A stretch of DNA of 64,000 nucleotides from Pseudomonas mendocina (GTDB lineage Bacteria; Pseudomonadota; Gammaproteobacteria; Pseudomonadales; Pseudomonadaceae), in the NCBI GenBank assembly GCA_037482215.1, contig CP148074.1, positions 2,170,001-2,234,000 of the forward strand, read 5' to 3'. Each line of letters starts with the position of its first letter. Within the stretch, counting starts at the first letter, position 1. Under the pieces are notes generated by a model. It had not been told where the DNA came from. It saw nothing but the letters and a program-made list of their open reading frames with translations, and did not search any database. A program made the translations under genes and the position numbers. This document shows, in pieces, positions 41,828 through 51,800 of this stretch.

Positions 41828-42678
41828 GCGACTACTACGGATTCTTTGCTCGCGGTGAAGCGGGCAATTTGATCATAGGCCCGGACCACCCGGTACTGGC
41901 CCGGTATTTCGGCGGTGACATCAAGGTTACCCACTTACCGGCAACCCCATACAGCGACCAAGGCATTGCGTCTTGCCTGATAAGTTATGGCCGTGCCTTC
42001 ACCACGTTGCACCCGCCTATGGTCTTTGGCGTTCCAAACTTGTACTACAAGGGTGGGGCAGTCGGACGCTTCTCACATATCGGTAGACCAGGCGCTTGGA
42101 CAGGCTTTCGCGTCATCTTCATTACGTCGATTCGTTACACGCATGACACGTTCAACTACATATATGCCGCGCAGATCGGTCAACATACCGGCTGGAGCTA
42201 TAGGGTTTGCGGCTTTGAAGCTCCTCAGAGCGGTGATGAGTACGGCATGCGCGTCTGGGATGGGAAGGGTAAGTTGGTATTCGACAGCGGCTGGCCGATC
42301 ACTCCGTTCCGGGGGTTGCTGAAAAACTGGCAGCAGGCCGAGGGCGGTTATTACACGCCAGGTGCCTACTGGGGTTCCAGTTTCTGGAACTCTACAAGCA
42401 TTGATGATGCTGATCGCTACGGCCTTTATCGGCATGCCTGGGGAGCGAGGGATGGCGATATGGGCATTCTATTGTCTCAGCTTTGCACGATGGTGGTGAT
42501 GGCCGACACGGGTGATAAAAACACTCAAATCAAGACGATACCAATGATCGGCTTCGAGGGGGTGGACCGCGCTAATATCAGCTGCTCACTTGCATACGGG
42601 ACAATCCAGCATGCTGGTACGGCAGGCCCGGCGCTCAATAACTTCGGCCTTCTGACTGCCGATTTCAGTCGCACATAA
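41824..42678 (+). CDS. Receptor-binding tip candidate
   Basis: A 284-aa protein sharing the YG-x-F/L N-terminal module with its neighbour. The rest is beta-rich and aromatic (WSYRVCGFEAPQSGDEYGMRVWDGKGKLVFDSGWP). Its place at the end of the fibre block suggests host recognition. No family call beyond the module. Confidence 0.65.
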   Translation: MSDYYGFFARGEAGNLIIGPDHPVLARYFGGDIKVTHLPATPYSDQGIASCLISYGRAFTTLHPPMVFGVPNLYYKGGAVGRFSHIGRPGAWTGFRVIFITSIRYTHDTFNYIYAAQIGQHTGWSYRVCGFEAPQSGDEYGMRVWDGKGKLVFDSGWPITPFRGLLKNWQQAEGGYYTPGAYWGSSFWNSTSIDDADRYGLYRHAWGARDGDMGILLSQLCTMVVMADTGDKNTQIKTIPMIGFEGVDRANISCSLAYGTIQHAGTAGPALNNFGLLTADFSRT

Positions 42679-42718
42679 CACTTGCTAGTCTAGGTTTACT
42701 CATTGTCGGGAGACAACG

Positions 42719-43189
42719 ATGCCACGTCCTGAGGAGCGCGAGTTTCTTCAACATGTTCTGCAACAGCAGCCCGCGCCAATTCTGTTCTGCGAAACGCTGT
42801 TTCGCATCTCTCAAACCCTTGACGATCTGATAGACCGGGATCGCCCTGTATCCGACGACATGATTTACGCCGCCTTCTGGGAGGCGCTGATTGAGTTGCC
42901 GGCGAATCCCTTTTACCGCACACATGAGCCCTATCTGCGCCCGTTAATGGCCGCTGCGTTGCAGGACTGGCGTGACAGCGTGAGGCTTGAGCGTAGCGGC
43001 GATTATCACTGCCAGACTCTGGCGTTTGTGTTGCGTGATCAACTTACCAGTTTGGTGGTGCAGTGCGCGTATCTGGTGGGTGGCAAGGGCTGGATGCAGC
43101 AGGTGTCGGAAGACGTGCGCATGCACTTCCACGAAGACTCTCTGCAAGGCTACATCGACGGCCTCGACAAAGGGAGGGCTTCAGCATGA
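42719..43189 (+). CDS. Helical virion-associated protein
   Basis: A 156-aa helical protein (ILFCETLFRISQTLDDLIDRD… HCQTLAFVLRDQLTSLVVQCAYLVGGKGWM). It opens the block of probable ejection proteins and overlaps the next gene (ATGA). Function unknown. Confidence 0.65.
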   Translation: MPRPEEREFLQHVLQQQPAPILFCETLFRISQTLDDLIDRDRPVSDDMIYAAFWEALIELPANPFYRTHEPYLRPLMAAALQDWRDSVRLERSGDYHCQTLAFVLRDQLTSLVVQCAYLVGGKGWMQQVSEDVRMHFHEDSLQGYIDGLDKGRASA

Positions 43190-43848
43190 GTGGTGGTGGA
43201 GGCGGTAAAGCCGACAATACAATCAAGGACACCCCTGAGCAGCGCTATGCCGCACAAGTAGCGGCTGAGAAGTGGAACTACGCCCAACAAGTGTTGGCAC
43301 CGCTTGAGGACGAATATATGCGTCGGGTCGATGACCTCGACTCCCCAGAGCGCATGAGTTATCTGCGTGGGGTTACGACCCAGGCCTCGCAGGCACAGCT
43401 CAGCAAAGGGCTTGCTGATATTGGCGACCAGTTGGGGCAAGGGGGGATCAACCCGAACAGCGGTCGCTGGAGCGGCACGATGGATGATTTCGCTGGAGAA
43501 AGTGCGCAGCAGGGCGGCGAGACCATGGGGCGTGCGCAGTTTCAGCAGACAACGGAGAAGATCCGAGGCTTGCAGAATGTCGTCGCCATTGGGTCAGGTC
43601 AGTCAGGTCAGGCGCAGAGCGGGCTCAGTGATATCGCTTCTCAGTCGGCTGCCGACGCTCGCCAGGATTCTGCGACGGCGTTTAACCGTCGTTCTGCCAA
43701 TTTGCAGTTGCTCGGGGGGATCGCCGGTGCGGGAGCTAACTTCGCCATGGCCAAGTTGAGCACTCCAAACGGAAATGGGGTTGGACTGAACATGCAGGGC
43801 CAGACACAGCCTCTGACCAATAACCCGGTCTACGTGAGGAACATGTAA
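43186..43848 (+). CDS. Internal virion (ejection) protein candidate
   Basis: A 220-aa protein, Gly-rich at the start (MSGGGGGKADNT), then helical and Gln/Ala-rich (YLRGVTTQASQAQLSKGLADIGDQLG) with a hydrophobic LLGGIAGAGANFAMA segment near the end. The composition matches podoviral proteins ejected into the cell. ATG 43186 has GGGAGGG upstream. Confidence 0.7.
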   Translation: MSGGGGGKADNTIKDTPEQRYAAQVAAEKWNYAQQVLAPLEDEYMRRVDDLDSPERMSYLRGVTTQASQAQLSKGLADIGDQLGQGGINPNSGRWSGTMDDFAGESAQQGGETMGRAQFQQTTEKIRGLQNVVAIGSGQSGQAQSGLSDIASQSAADARQDSATAFNRRSANLQLLGGIAGAGANFAMAKLSTPNGNGVGLNMQGQTQPLTNNPVYVRNM

Positions 43849-44282
43849 TGGCAAGCATCTTAATAGATGCCAATAAGGCATTTCAGGGGGATCAGGGCGC
43901 TTCTGACGTACTTGGCCAGTTGTATCGCGCACAGTGGGACGACTGGAAAACACGGTTTCGCCCTTACATCGACCAGCTGGCAGACATTGCAAACTCATCA
44001 ACCTTCGCACGACAGCAGGGTGAAATGGCTTCTGCGGCTGTTAATACCAGCTACGCAAACACCAGTGAGGCGCTGAAGATGCAGCGTGCTGGTATGGGAT
44101 TGCAGCTTACGCCAGCACAGAGTGCGGTGGAGCAACGCAAACTCTCGCTGGGACGCGCTGCTGATTCGGCCGCGGCCTTCAATCAGGCATCCATTTCGGC
44201 CCGAGACCTTCAGGACAACATCCTCGCCGGTGGGATGGGGCTTTCCAACATCCCGAATACCGGGCAAGTACAGCAGGGGTAA
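43848..44282 (+). CDS. Internal virion (ejection) protein candidate
   Basis: A 144-aa helical protein (WDDWKTRFRPYIDQLADIANSSTFARQQGEMASAAVNTSYANTSE). The start overlaps the previous stop by one base (TAATG). Probably part of the same internal core as its neighbours. Confidence 0.7.
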   Translation: MASILIDANKAFQGDQGASDVLGQLYRAQWDDWKTRFRPYIDQLADIANSSTFARQQGEMASAAVNTSYANTSEALKMQRAGMGLQLTPAQSAVEQRKLSLGRAADSAAAFNQASISARDLQDNILAGGMGLSNIPNTGQVQQG

Positions 44283-44288
44283 GAGGCT

Positions 44289-44540
44289 ATGGGATATGGA
44301 TTACTCGGTTTGAAGCAAGAAATGGAAGGCGAAGCGCTCCAGGGCTTGAAGGAACTGGGCCAACAACAGCAGCAGAACAAGTTTGCGCAGGAACAGCAGC
44401 AACAAGCGCAAAAAACTCAGCGTAAGCAGTCGCAGGTAGGTATGGCAACAACTGGTGCCATGATGGGCGCTCAGGCCGGCGGCCCATGGGGGGCGGCTAT
44501 TGGCGGAGCTGTCGGTCTGCTAGCTGGCTCGTTTATGTAA
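44289..44540 (+). CDS. Small ejection protein with glycine zipper
   Basis: An 83-aa protein: Gln-rich coiled coil (LGQQQQQNKFAQEQQQQAQK) followed by GMATTGAMMGAQAGGPWGAAIGGAVGLLAGSFM, a glycine-zipper membrane segment. Suited to helping DNA cross the inner membrane. Confidence 0.7.
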   Translation: MGYGLLGLKQEMEGEALQGLKELGQQQQQNKFAQEQQQQAQKTQRKQSQVGMATTGAMMGAQAGGPWGAAIGGAVGLLAGSFM

Positions 44541-44550
44541 GGGGACGATG

Positions 44551-45771
44551 ATGAGCGGACTTGATACGCGCGGTGCTTGGGATGGTTTCCGTGAAGGCTT
44601 CCAGTTGATGGATAACTACCGAGCGCGTCAGGAGGCGCAGCAGAACGCTGATGAGCAGATAGCCATGCAGCAACGCGGCCTAAATATGCGCGAGCGTGAA
44701 ATGCTGGAGCAGAGAGGCCTTGCAGAGCGACGTTTCGGCTTGGACGAGCGGCAACTTAGCCAACAACAGAACCAGTTTGATCAGCGCCATGCTCTGGACG
44801 AGCGGCAGATGGATATTTCCAGCAAGCAGTTCGATCGGCAGATGCGTGCTGATAATCGGAGGTTCAGTCTTCAGGAACGAGAGTTGGGTATGCGGCAGCA
44901 GGAGCGCAACGATGAGCGAGACATGCAAATCTTGCGCGCCGGTTACGGGAAGATTGCTGAAGGGCAAGAGCTGGGGGACGATGAGGTTGAAACCTTCAAG
45001 CGCTATCCATGGCTGTCACCTGCGCATGTGGCGGATCCACGCATGGAGGCTGCGGTGAAACGGGCTGGCGAGGTGTTGGACCCGAACAACCCGGCTGATG
45101 CTAACGATCCAGAGTCGCTAGAAGCGATCAACTACATGTTTGGGCCGAACGTCCAGCGTGGTGATGGTGGGAGGAAGCGCATTGTCGGTGTCTATCCAGG
45201 CCAGAGACCCGGCACCATCGCCTTTGAACTCGAAGTAATTGGCGCGGATGGCAAGACGTATAACGCTCCCATGACCAAAAGTCGGAGTAGCGCCGATGAT
45301 GACGAAGTGCTGCAAGTGCCGATAGAAAATTTGGTTAATCGCGTAGCAGGCTACAAATCTCTACAGGGAGTACTGCAATCGTCCGGTGGACGAGAACGTG
45401 CCGTAGCCCTTGGGCAGCGCTTAGGATTCGTCAACCAATTCGACGACAAGGAAGCTCCTGCCGACGTGAAAACGGCGAGATGGTTGGTCAATTCAGGTGC
45501 AGCTCCGGATGTCCAGTCAGCCTGGTCGATGGTGCGTGGTGCGCGCGGTAAGAACCGTCAGGACTTCGCTCTGGATTATGCAAAGATGATCAGCAGCAAC
45601 CAGGACCCATTGGCCGAATCGCGAGTATCGAGCGATCAGGCATTTCAAGCAGGCCTAGAGATGTTTGACCGTCTGAACGGGCCTCAGCAGCAAAGAGCAC
45701 CGGCATCCGCTGCACAGCAACGAGCCGCCCCAGACGCCGATAACGAGATCCGTGCGCTGGGCCTCTGGTAA
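44551..45771 (+). CDS. Coiled-coil internal virion protein
   Basis: A 406-aa protein (ATG 44551; another ATG directly upstream at 44548). Residues about 35-130 are a repetitive coiled coil with recurring LDERQ/FDRQ/LQERE units, followed by a mixed domain. It precedes the giant polyvalent protein and probably joins it in the ejected core. Confidence 0.72.
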   Translation: MSGLDTRGAWDGFREGFQLMDNYRARQEAQQNADEQIAMQQRGLNMREREMLEQRGLAERRFGLDERQLSQQQNQFDQRHALDERQMDISSKQFDRQMRADNRRFSLQERELGMRQQERNDERDMQILRAGYGKIAEGQELGDDEVETFKRYPWLSPAHVADPRMEAAVKRAGEVLDPNNPADANDPESLEAINYMFGPNVQRGDGGRKRIVGVYPGQRPGTIAFELEVIGADGKTYNAPMTKSRSSADDDEVLQVPIENLVNRVAGYKSLQGVLQSSGGRERAVALGQRLGFVNQFDDKEAPADVKTARWLVNSGAAPDVQSAWSMVRGARGKNRQDFALDYAKMISSNQDPLAESRVSSDQAFQAGLEMFDRLNGPQQQRAPASAAQQRAAPDADNEIRALGLW

Positions 45772-45807
45772 CTGCTGAACACATTCCATCACTGCCGGGA
45801 GGCAACG

Positions 45808-48800
45808 ATGACGAATAACGGCCAACCCCGCCGCTGGGCGGATGTGGCAGCCAGCGAGCCATTCCGCTCCTTGGCCCCAGAGCGCCAAGAGCGCGCTCGT
45901 CAACTTTACTTTCAGGATGTGGTGCTGCCTCGCGTGCCGGCTGGCATGGAGGGGCGGGCGCGTGAGTTGTACGACCAAGACACGCTAGGCTCCATTACGC
46001 AGCCAATCGAGGCCCAGGGCGAACTGGGGGCCACGGACTTTGCTAAGGAGGCCGGTGCTGGCCTGCTAAAGGGCACCGGTGCTGTCGTCAGTGGTCTGGG
46101 CGATATGATCCGACCAGAAGACTCTGGGTTGTCAGATACGCTACCTGATGGCACCAAACTACCAGAGCCGTGGAGCATACGAGAGACTGTGGCCAATGTG
46201 GTCGACCCGGCCGCGCGTGCCGTAGGGGGCTGGCTGGACGAGAAGGGGCAGGCTGTCGCAGATAGTAAAAGTCAGCCCGCCAAAGACGCTCTTGCGAAGA
46301 GCACGCCGTCCGGAGATGTTCTGGATCCCGAGACTTGGAGCATGGGCGAAGCCCCGAGTCTGGCGGGTTACGGTTTACAGATGGCGGGTCTGCTTGGGCA
46401 GTTCGCACCGCAGGCTGGTGTGATGCTCGCAACTCGCGGAAAGGCCGAGGCACCGGCCATGATGGCCGTGGGTGGTCTACAGTCCGGCGGTTCCGCTGCC
46501 AACGAAGTTGAGCAGCGTATTACCGATACTTCTGACTTAGACCTGTTGGCTAATTCGTCAGTGTATCGAGAGATGCGTAGCCAAGGCGCGACGGAAGAAG
46601 AAGCAAGACAGAAGCTCTCCATCTTAGCGCGTGATGGAGCTTTCGATGGCGCGGCGCCAGTCGGTGCTGCTGGTGGCCTGGCTACCCAGTTTGCCCTTGG
46701 GCCACTGCAACGCATTGTTGGCGGCGGGGTAGGCCGACGTCTGGGATATGGCCTTGCTATAGACGCGCCAACAGAAGGTTTGCAAGAGGTCGCCGAGTCT
46801 GTAGCGGCGAGGGCTTCGACTAACAAGGCCATCGGCGAGCAGCGCAGTCTGACCGAAGACACCTTTGCCGACGCTGTACTGGGCGCTATTGGTGGAGCAG
46901 GCCATGCCACGCTCGGTGCCGCATTGGGTGAGGGTAAAACACAGCGGCACCAGGCTCAGGGTCGCGCGGATGCAGAGTTCGAGGCCACACCCGAGCCGTT
47001 GGCTCTGCCTGCCCCAGGGGTATCTTCACTACCAGCGCCTGAGAAAGTGTTTTATGGCGATGCTCAGGGCAACCTGCAAGACATCGGCCCTGTGCGGAAT
47101 GTGGATGGCGAGCGGCAGCCGGACCAGCAGGCTCGCAGTTGGGTCAATCCGAAGCACGATCCGGCCAACATGGGCGGTGGCTCGGGTATGGACCAGCAGG
47201 CGCCGACAGCCACGTCTCGTGATCGTAGCCAGATCGAGCTTCTGCACAAGCCAAACGGCAAACCGTTCGACGCACCTAAGGGGGCCGAAGCAAGCAAGGC
47301 ATTTCGCGAGGCTCGAGCTGCTGGTCGGCAGCCTCGAGTTGTCCCTGTGGATGGTGGCTATGCGATCCAGGTGCAGCAGGATCTGGTAAGTCAGGCGATG
47401 CGCCCACTGGACATAAAAGCCAACGAGGCAGCTACCTCGCCGACCAACGATCTGCCGTCACCGTCAGCGGCTCAGATCGAAGCGGGTAACTACAAGAAGG
47501 GGAAGGTGCGGGTACACGGACTGGAGCTGTCGATTGAGAATCCGCGTGGCTCCGAGCGTAGCGGTAAGCGTCCGGACGGCAGCGAATGGCGCCATACCAT
47601 GAGCGATCACTATGGCTATATCCGACGCACCACTGGTACCGACGGTGAGCAGGTGGATGTCTATTTGGGGCCGCAGGCAGAGAGCGATCAGGTGTTCGTT
47701 GTTGATCAGCTCAACCAGCAAGACGGTAGTTTCGATGAACACAAGGTAATGCTCGGTTTCCCTGACGAGGAGTCGGCCGTAGCCGCGTACCGTAGCAACT
47801 TTGACGCCGACTGGCAGATGGGCAAGGTCTCGGCTATGCCCGTGGCCGAGTTCAAGGAGTGGCTGAAGGGCGGAGACCTGGCGAAACCGGTGGCGGCAAC
47901 AGAAGAAGAGGGCTCACCGGTTCCGCAGCCCTTTGCCGAGACTGTCCCGAAAGACAAGATCGTGGATTTCGGCGAGAAGATCGGCGGAGCCCGTAAGGAC
48001 CGGGCGGTTTCTACTGGCCCGCGTCCTGCCCGTGCAGGTGACAGTGATGCCCGCCCTGCATGGGCTCGCCGTTTCGATATTTCGCAGGTGGTTAGCAGTG
48101 CTAATCCAGCAGAGGTTGGACGCTGGGAGGTGCGCGATAGCCGCAGCAAGGATTGGATGAAGCGGTCCAGAAGGGTAGGAAGCTATGCCACGCGAGAGGA
48201 AGCTGAACAAGCTGTGCCATTGATTGCAGTGGCCCGCAAACATCGTGTTGTGTCGCAGCGCCAGGGCGACGGTGATGGTTTTGAAATCTGGCGAACCATC
48301 AATGATCACAAGCAGGTGAAGGTCGTCGACCAGGTATTTCCGACTCGGTTGGAGGCCATGGAGTACATGGCTTCCAATGCGCAGCGGATCATTGAGACCA
48401 ACACAACCTTTGGTGAGGCCGACCTGCCGCGCCCTGAAAGTGCTCAGCGCATTGGCGCTGCTCGCCGTGATGGGCCAGTTAAGGACAGCGCATTTACCGA
48501 CACCTTCGGTTTTCGTGGGGTTGAGTTCGGTAATTGGAATAATCAGGAAGAGCGGCAGCAACTGCTCGATGATGCCTACGATGGCTTGCTGGACTTGGCT
48601 GAAGTGATGGGCATTCCACCGAAGGCGATCAGCCTTAACGGCGAACTGGCGCTTGCATTCGGTGCCCGTGGCCATGGACTGAGCGGTGCCCGTGCACACT
48701 ACGAACCAGCGAAGGCCGTTATCAATCTAACCAAAATGAACGGTGCTGGGTCCCTGGCGCATGAGTGGTTCCACGCGCTTGACCATTATTTCGGTCGGCA

Positions 48801-51800
48801 GGACGGAAAGGCCTCTGCCGAGTGGGTGGTAGACAAGGACGGCACACGCTCCTTGAAGACTTCCGGATCGTTTGAGACTGAGGGAGCTAGCTCTGGTTTT
48901 CGCAGGTCTGGCTCCGGTGTGCGCTTGGAAGTGCGCCAGGCTTACACCACGCTGATGGACACCATGCAGCGTAAGGCTGAGCAGTACGTTGAGGACACTG
49001 CGCGGGCCGACTCTTTTGTAGCCCGCTCCCGCAAGGAGGTAGCCGACCGGTTAGCGCGTCTGCGTACGGATCTGGCTGAGCAGAAGAACCCGCAATACTC
49101 GAAGCGCCATAACAGGCCAGCTAGCGCCGAACAGTTGGCAGAATTCGATACTGTGGCCCAGCAGATTATTGATGGTGTGCAACTGGAGACTGATCTGCGC
49201 TCGACTAAGCCTGACGCGAAGTTGACGCGCCGCAATGCTCTCAGCGGCATGCGCTGGACTAACGATGCACTGGAACAGATCAGCTCAATCTATAAGGCCG
49301 TGCGGGGTCGCAGTGGATTCAATGCCGACAATAATGGGGAGCTTGATCGCCTGCGAGGTGTCATGTCTGGTTACTCGTCGCGTCTAAAGATGCTGGCCGA
49401 TGCACAAGATGGCAGTACGAAAACCAAGCAACTACCGACGCGCTTTGCCATGGACGCCAAGGAGCTGGACCAGGGCCGTGGCACCAACTACTGGACTACC
49501 CCGCACGAGATGGCGGCGCGTGCCTTCCAAGGTTACGTCGAGGATATGATTGCGGAGCGAGGCAATAGCAGTCCGTTCTTGAACTACGGCCCGGAAAACG
49601 CAGGAATTATTACGCCTTGGGGCTGGAAACGGCCGTTCCCAGCAGGAGAGGAACGCAAGGCGATCAATGAGGCTTTTAGCAAGCTGGTCGATGTCATCGA
49701 GACTCGTGAAACCGAGGAAGGGGTACAACTATACCGCCAGGATTCCGAGGAGCCGGACACAACCGAACAGGGCGCAAAGGTCTCAGCTGAGCAGTTGCGT
49801 GACGCCCTGAAGGTTTCTCCGGAACTTGCTGGCGTTGAGGTTGTGCAAGACTTTGATGACTTACCACTATCGACCCGTACCCGTGCCAAGCGTGATGGTG
49901 TAGCCCCACAGGACTTACGCGGTGTGCGCAGTTCCGGAAAAACGTACGTGGTCGCAGGTAACCACGTCAGCGTGGCCGATGCTATCTACACCGCAGTGCA
50001 TGAAGAGGTCGGGCACCGTGGTATTCATGGCCTGCTGGGCGACGAACTGGACGCCACTATGGAGCGCCTTTACTCCAGCCAGCAGTCTACGGCCAAGGGC
50101 CGGCAACGCATTGGACAGATCCGAGACGCCTATGCATCTGTGCTGATGCGGTTGGATCCTAAACAGCAGCGACTGCTGGTGGCTCAGGAGATAGTGGCGC
50201 ACCTGCTTGAGGACGGTGACCGGCCAACCATGTTGCAGCGGGTGCTGTCGAAGATCCGCGAGCTGCTGCGCAAGATGTTTCCACAAGTGCCTTGGACCTA
50301 CACCGATATCTTGGCTTTGGGCGAGCAATCGCGGGCTTGGTTGCGCCAGCAGAACGGCAAGCAGGACGTCGATAGCGCGGTGCTGTATTCGCGCCGGGGC
50401 TGGTCCGAGGAGTTCCCGGATGCTGTGCTGGCGCATCCACTCAGCTTCCTGAACAACCACCCGGACTACGAGGCGGCCAAACCTGGCGATGATGCCGCCG
50501 CGCTGCGTGTAGCCCGCGACGCCGTGACCCCCGCGTTCGTGGAGCAGGTGCGTAGGCTGATTCCGAAAGACAGCGAGCCGCGAATCGTGCCGGTTTTGGC
50601 AGTTGAAGGTGCTGGCAAGAACCGAATTCCGCTGATGGCAGCGGAGGTGCTAGCTCAGCGCTTAGGACTGAAGGTTGAGGCAGAGCTGATGCAGCAACAG
50701 AAGATCGGCCGTACCAGGGCCAGCGCTTTGGAGCGCATCGCAAAGCAGCCAACCTTCGCCGGCAAGGTGGTGGCTGGAGACTTCCTGATCCTCGATGACA
50801 CCCTGACTCAGGGCGGCACCCTGGCGCAGCTGAAGACCCATATCGAGGACAGCGGTGGTCGGGTAGTCGGGGCCGTCTCCTTGACCGGCAAGAACTACTC
50901 CCGCAAGCTATCGCTTGATCCATCCACTCTGGCGGAAGTCCGTGACAAATACGGCAGCATCGAATCCTGGTGGCGTGACACCTTCGGCTACAGCTTCGAA
51001 GGCCTCACCCAATCTGAAGCTCGAACACTCCTCACGTTCGACAAGGGACAGTTATCGCCTGAGCGACTCCGAGATCGAATCACTGCGGCGCGAGATGAAG
51101 GCCTCTTCCGAGTGGGCCAAGAAGCAACTAGCAATAGACCCGGAACTGAAGCACCTGTAGATCCCGGCGAGAACCTTTACTCGCTGTTTGGCGTCCGCCG
51201 ACCACACATTAGTGATGCCCATCCCGACCTCAATGCTGACGAGCAGGACGCATTGCGCAAGATTGCGCCGCGTACAGTTCACCAACGCGCCGTTGACTGG
51301 TACCGAGAGCACACTGACCGCCTAATGACCAAGCTCCGTCGGGGGGTGGTCGACAAATATGCTGCACTCAAAGACATGGACGAGGCGCTGAGCGGCAGCG
51401 ATTTTCTTGATTCCTCGATCACATCCAGCGCCTGGGTACTGGCCCGAATGGCACCGTCTGCTGTTGGTGCGCTCAATGCCATGATGCACAACGGTCGTAT
51501 CATTCTTGACCAGCAGCAGAAGGTCATTGGCATGCGCGATGACGGCAGCCTGGGGCTGGGTGAAGTGTTTTCACGCTTAGGGGATGCCTCTGAGATTGAG
51601 CGCTTCATGGGCTGGATAGCTGGCAACCGTGCCGCCAAGTTGGCCGCAGAAGGGCGTGAAAATCTGTTCGATGCCAAGGACATTGCTGCCCTGAAAGGTA
51701 TTAATCGTGGCACCACCGCCGATGGCCGCAACCGTTCCAAGGTCTATGACGAGGTATTCCGCGAGTTCCAGCAGTACCGCGATGACGTACTGGCCATCGC

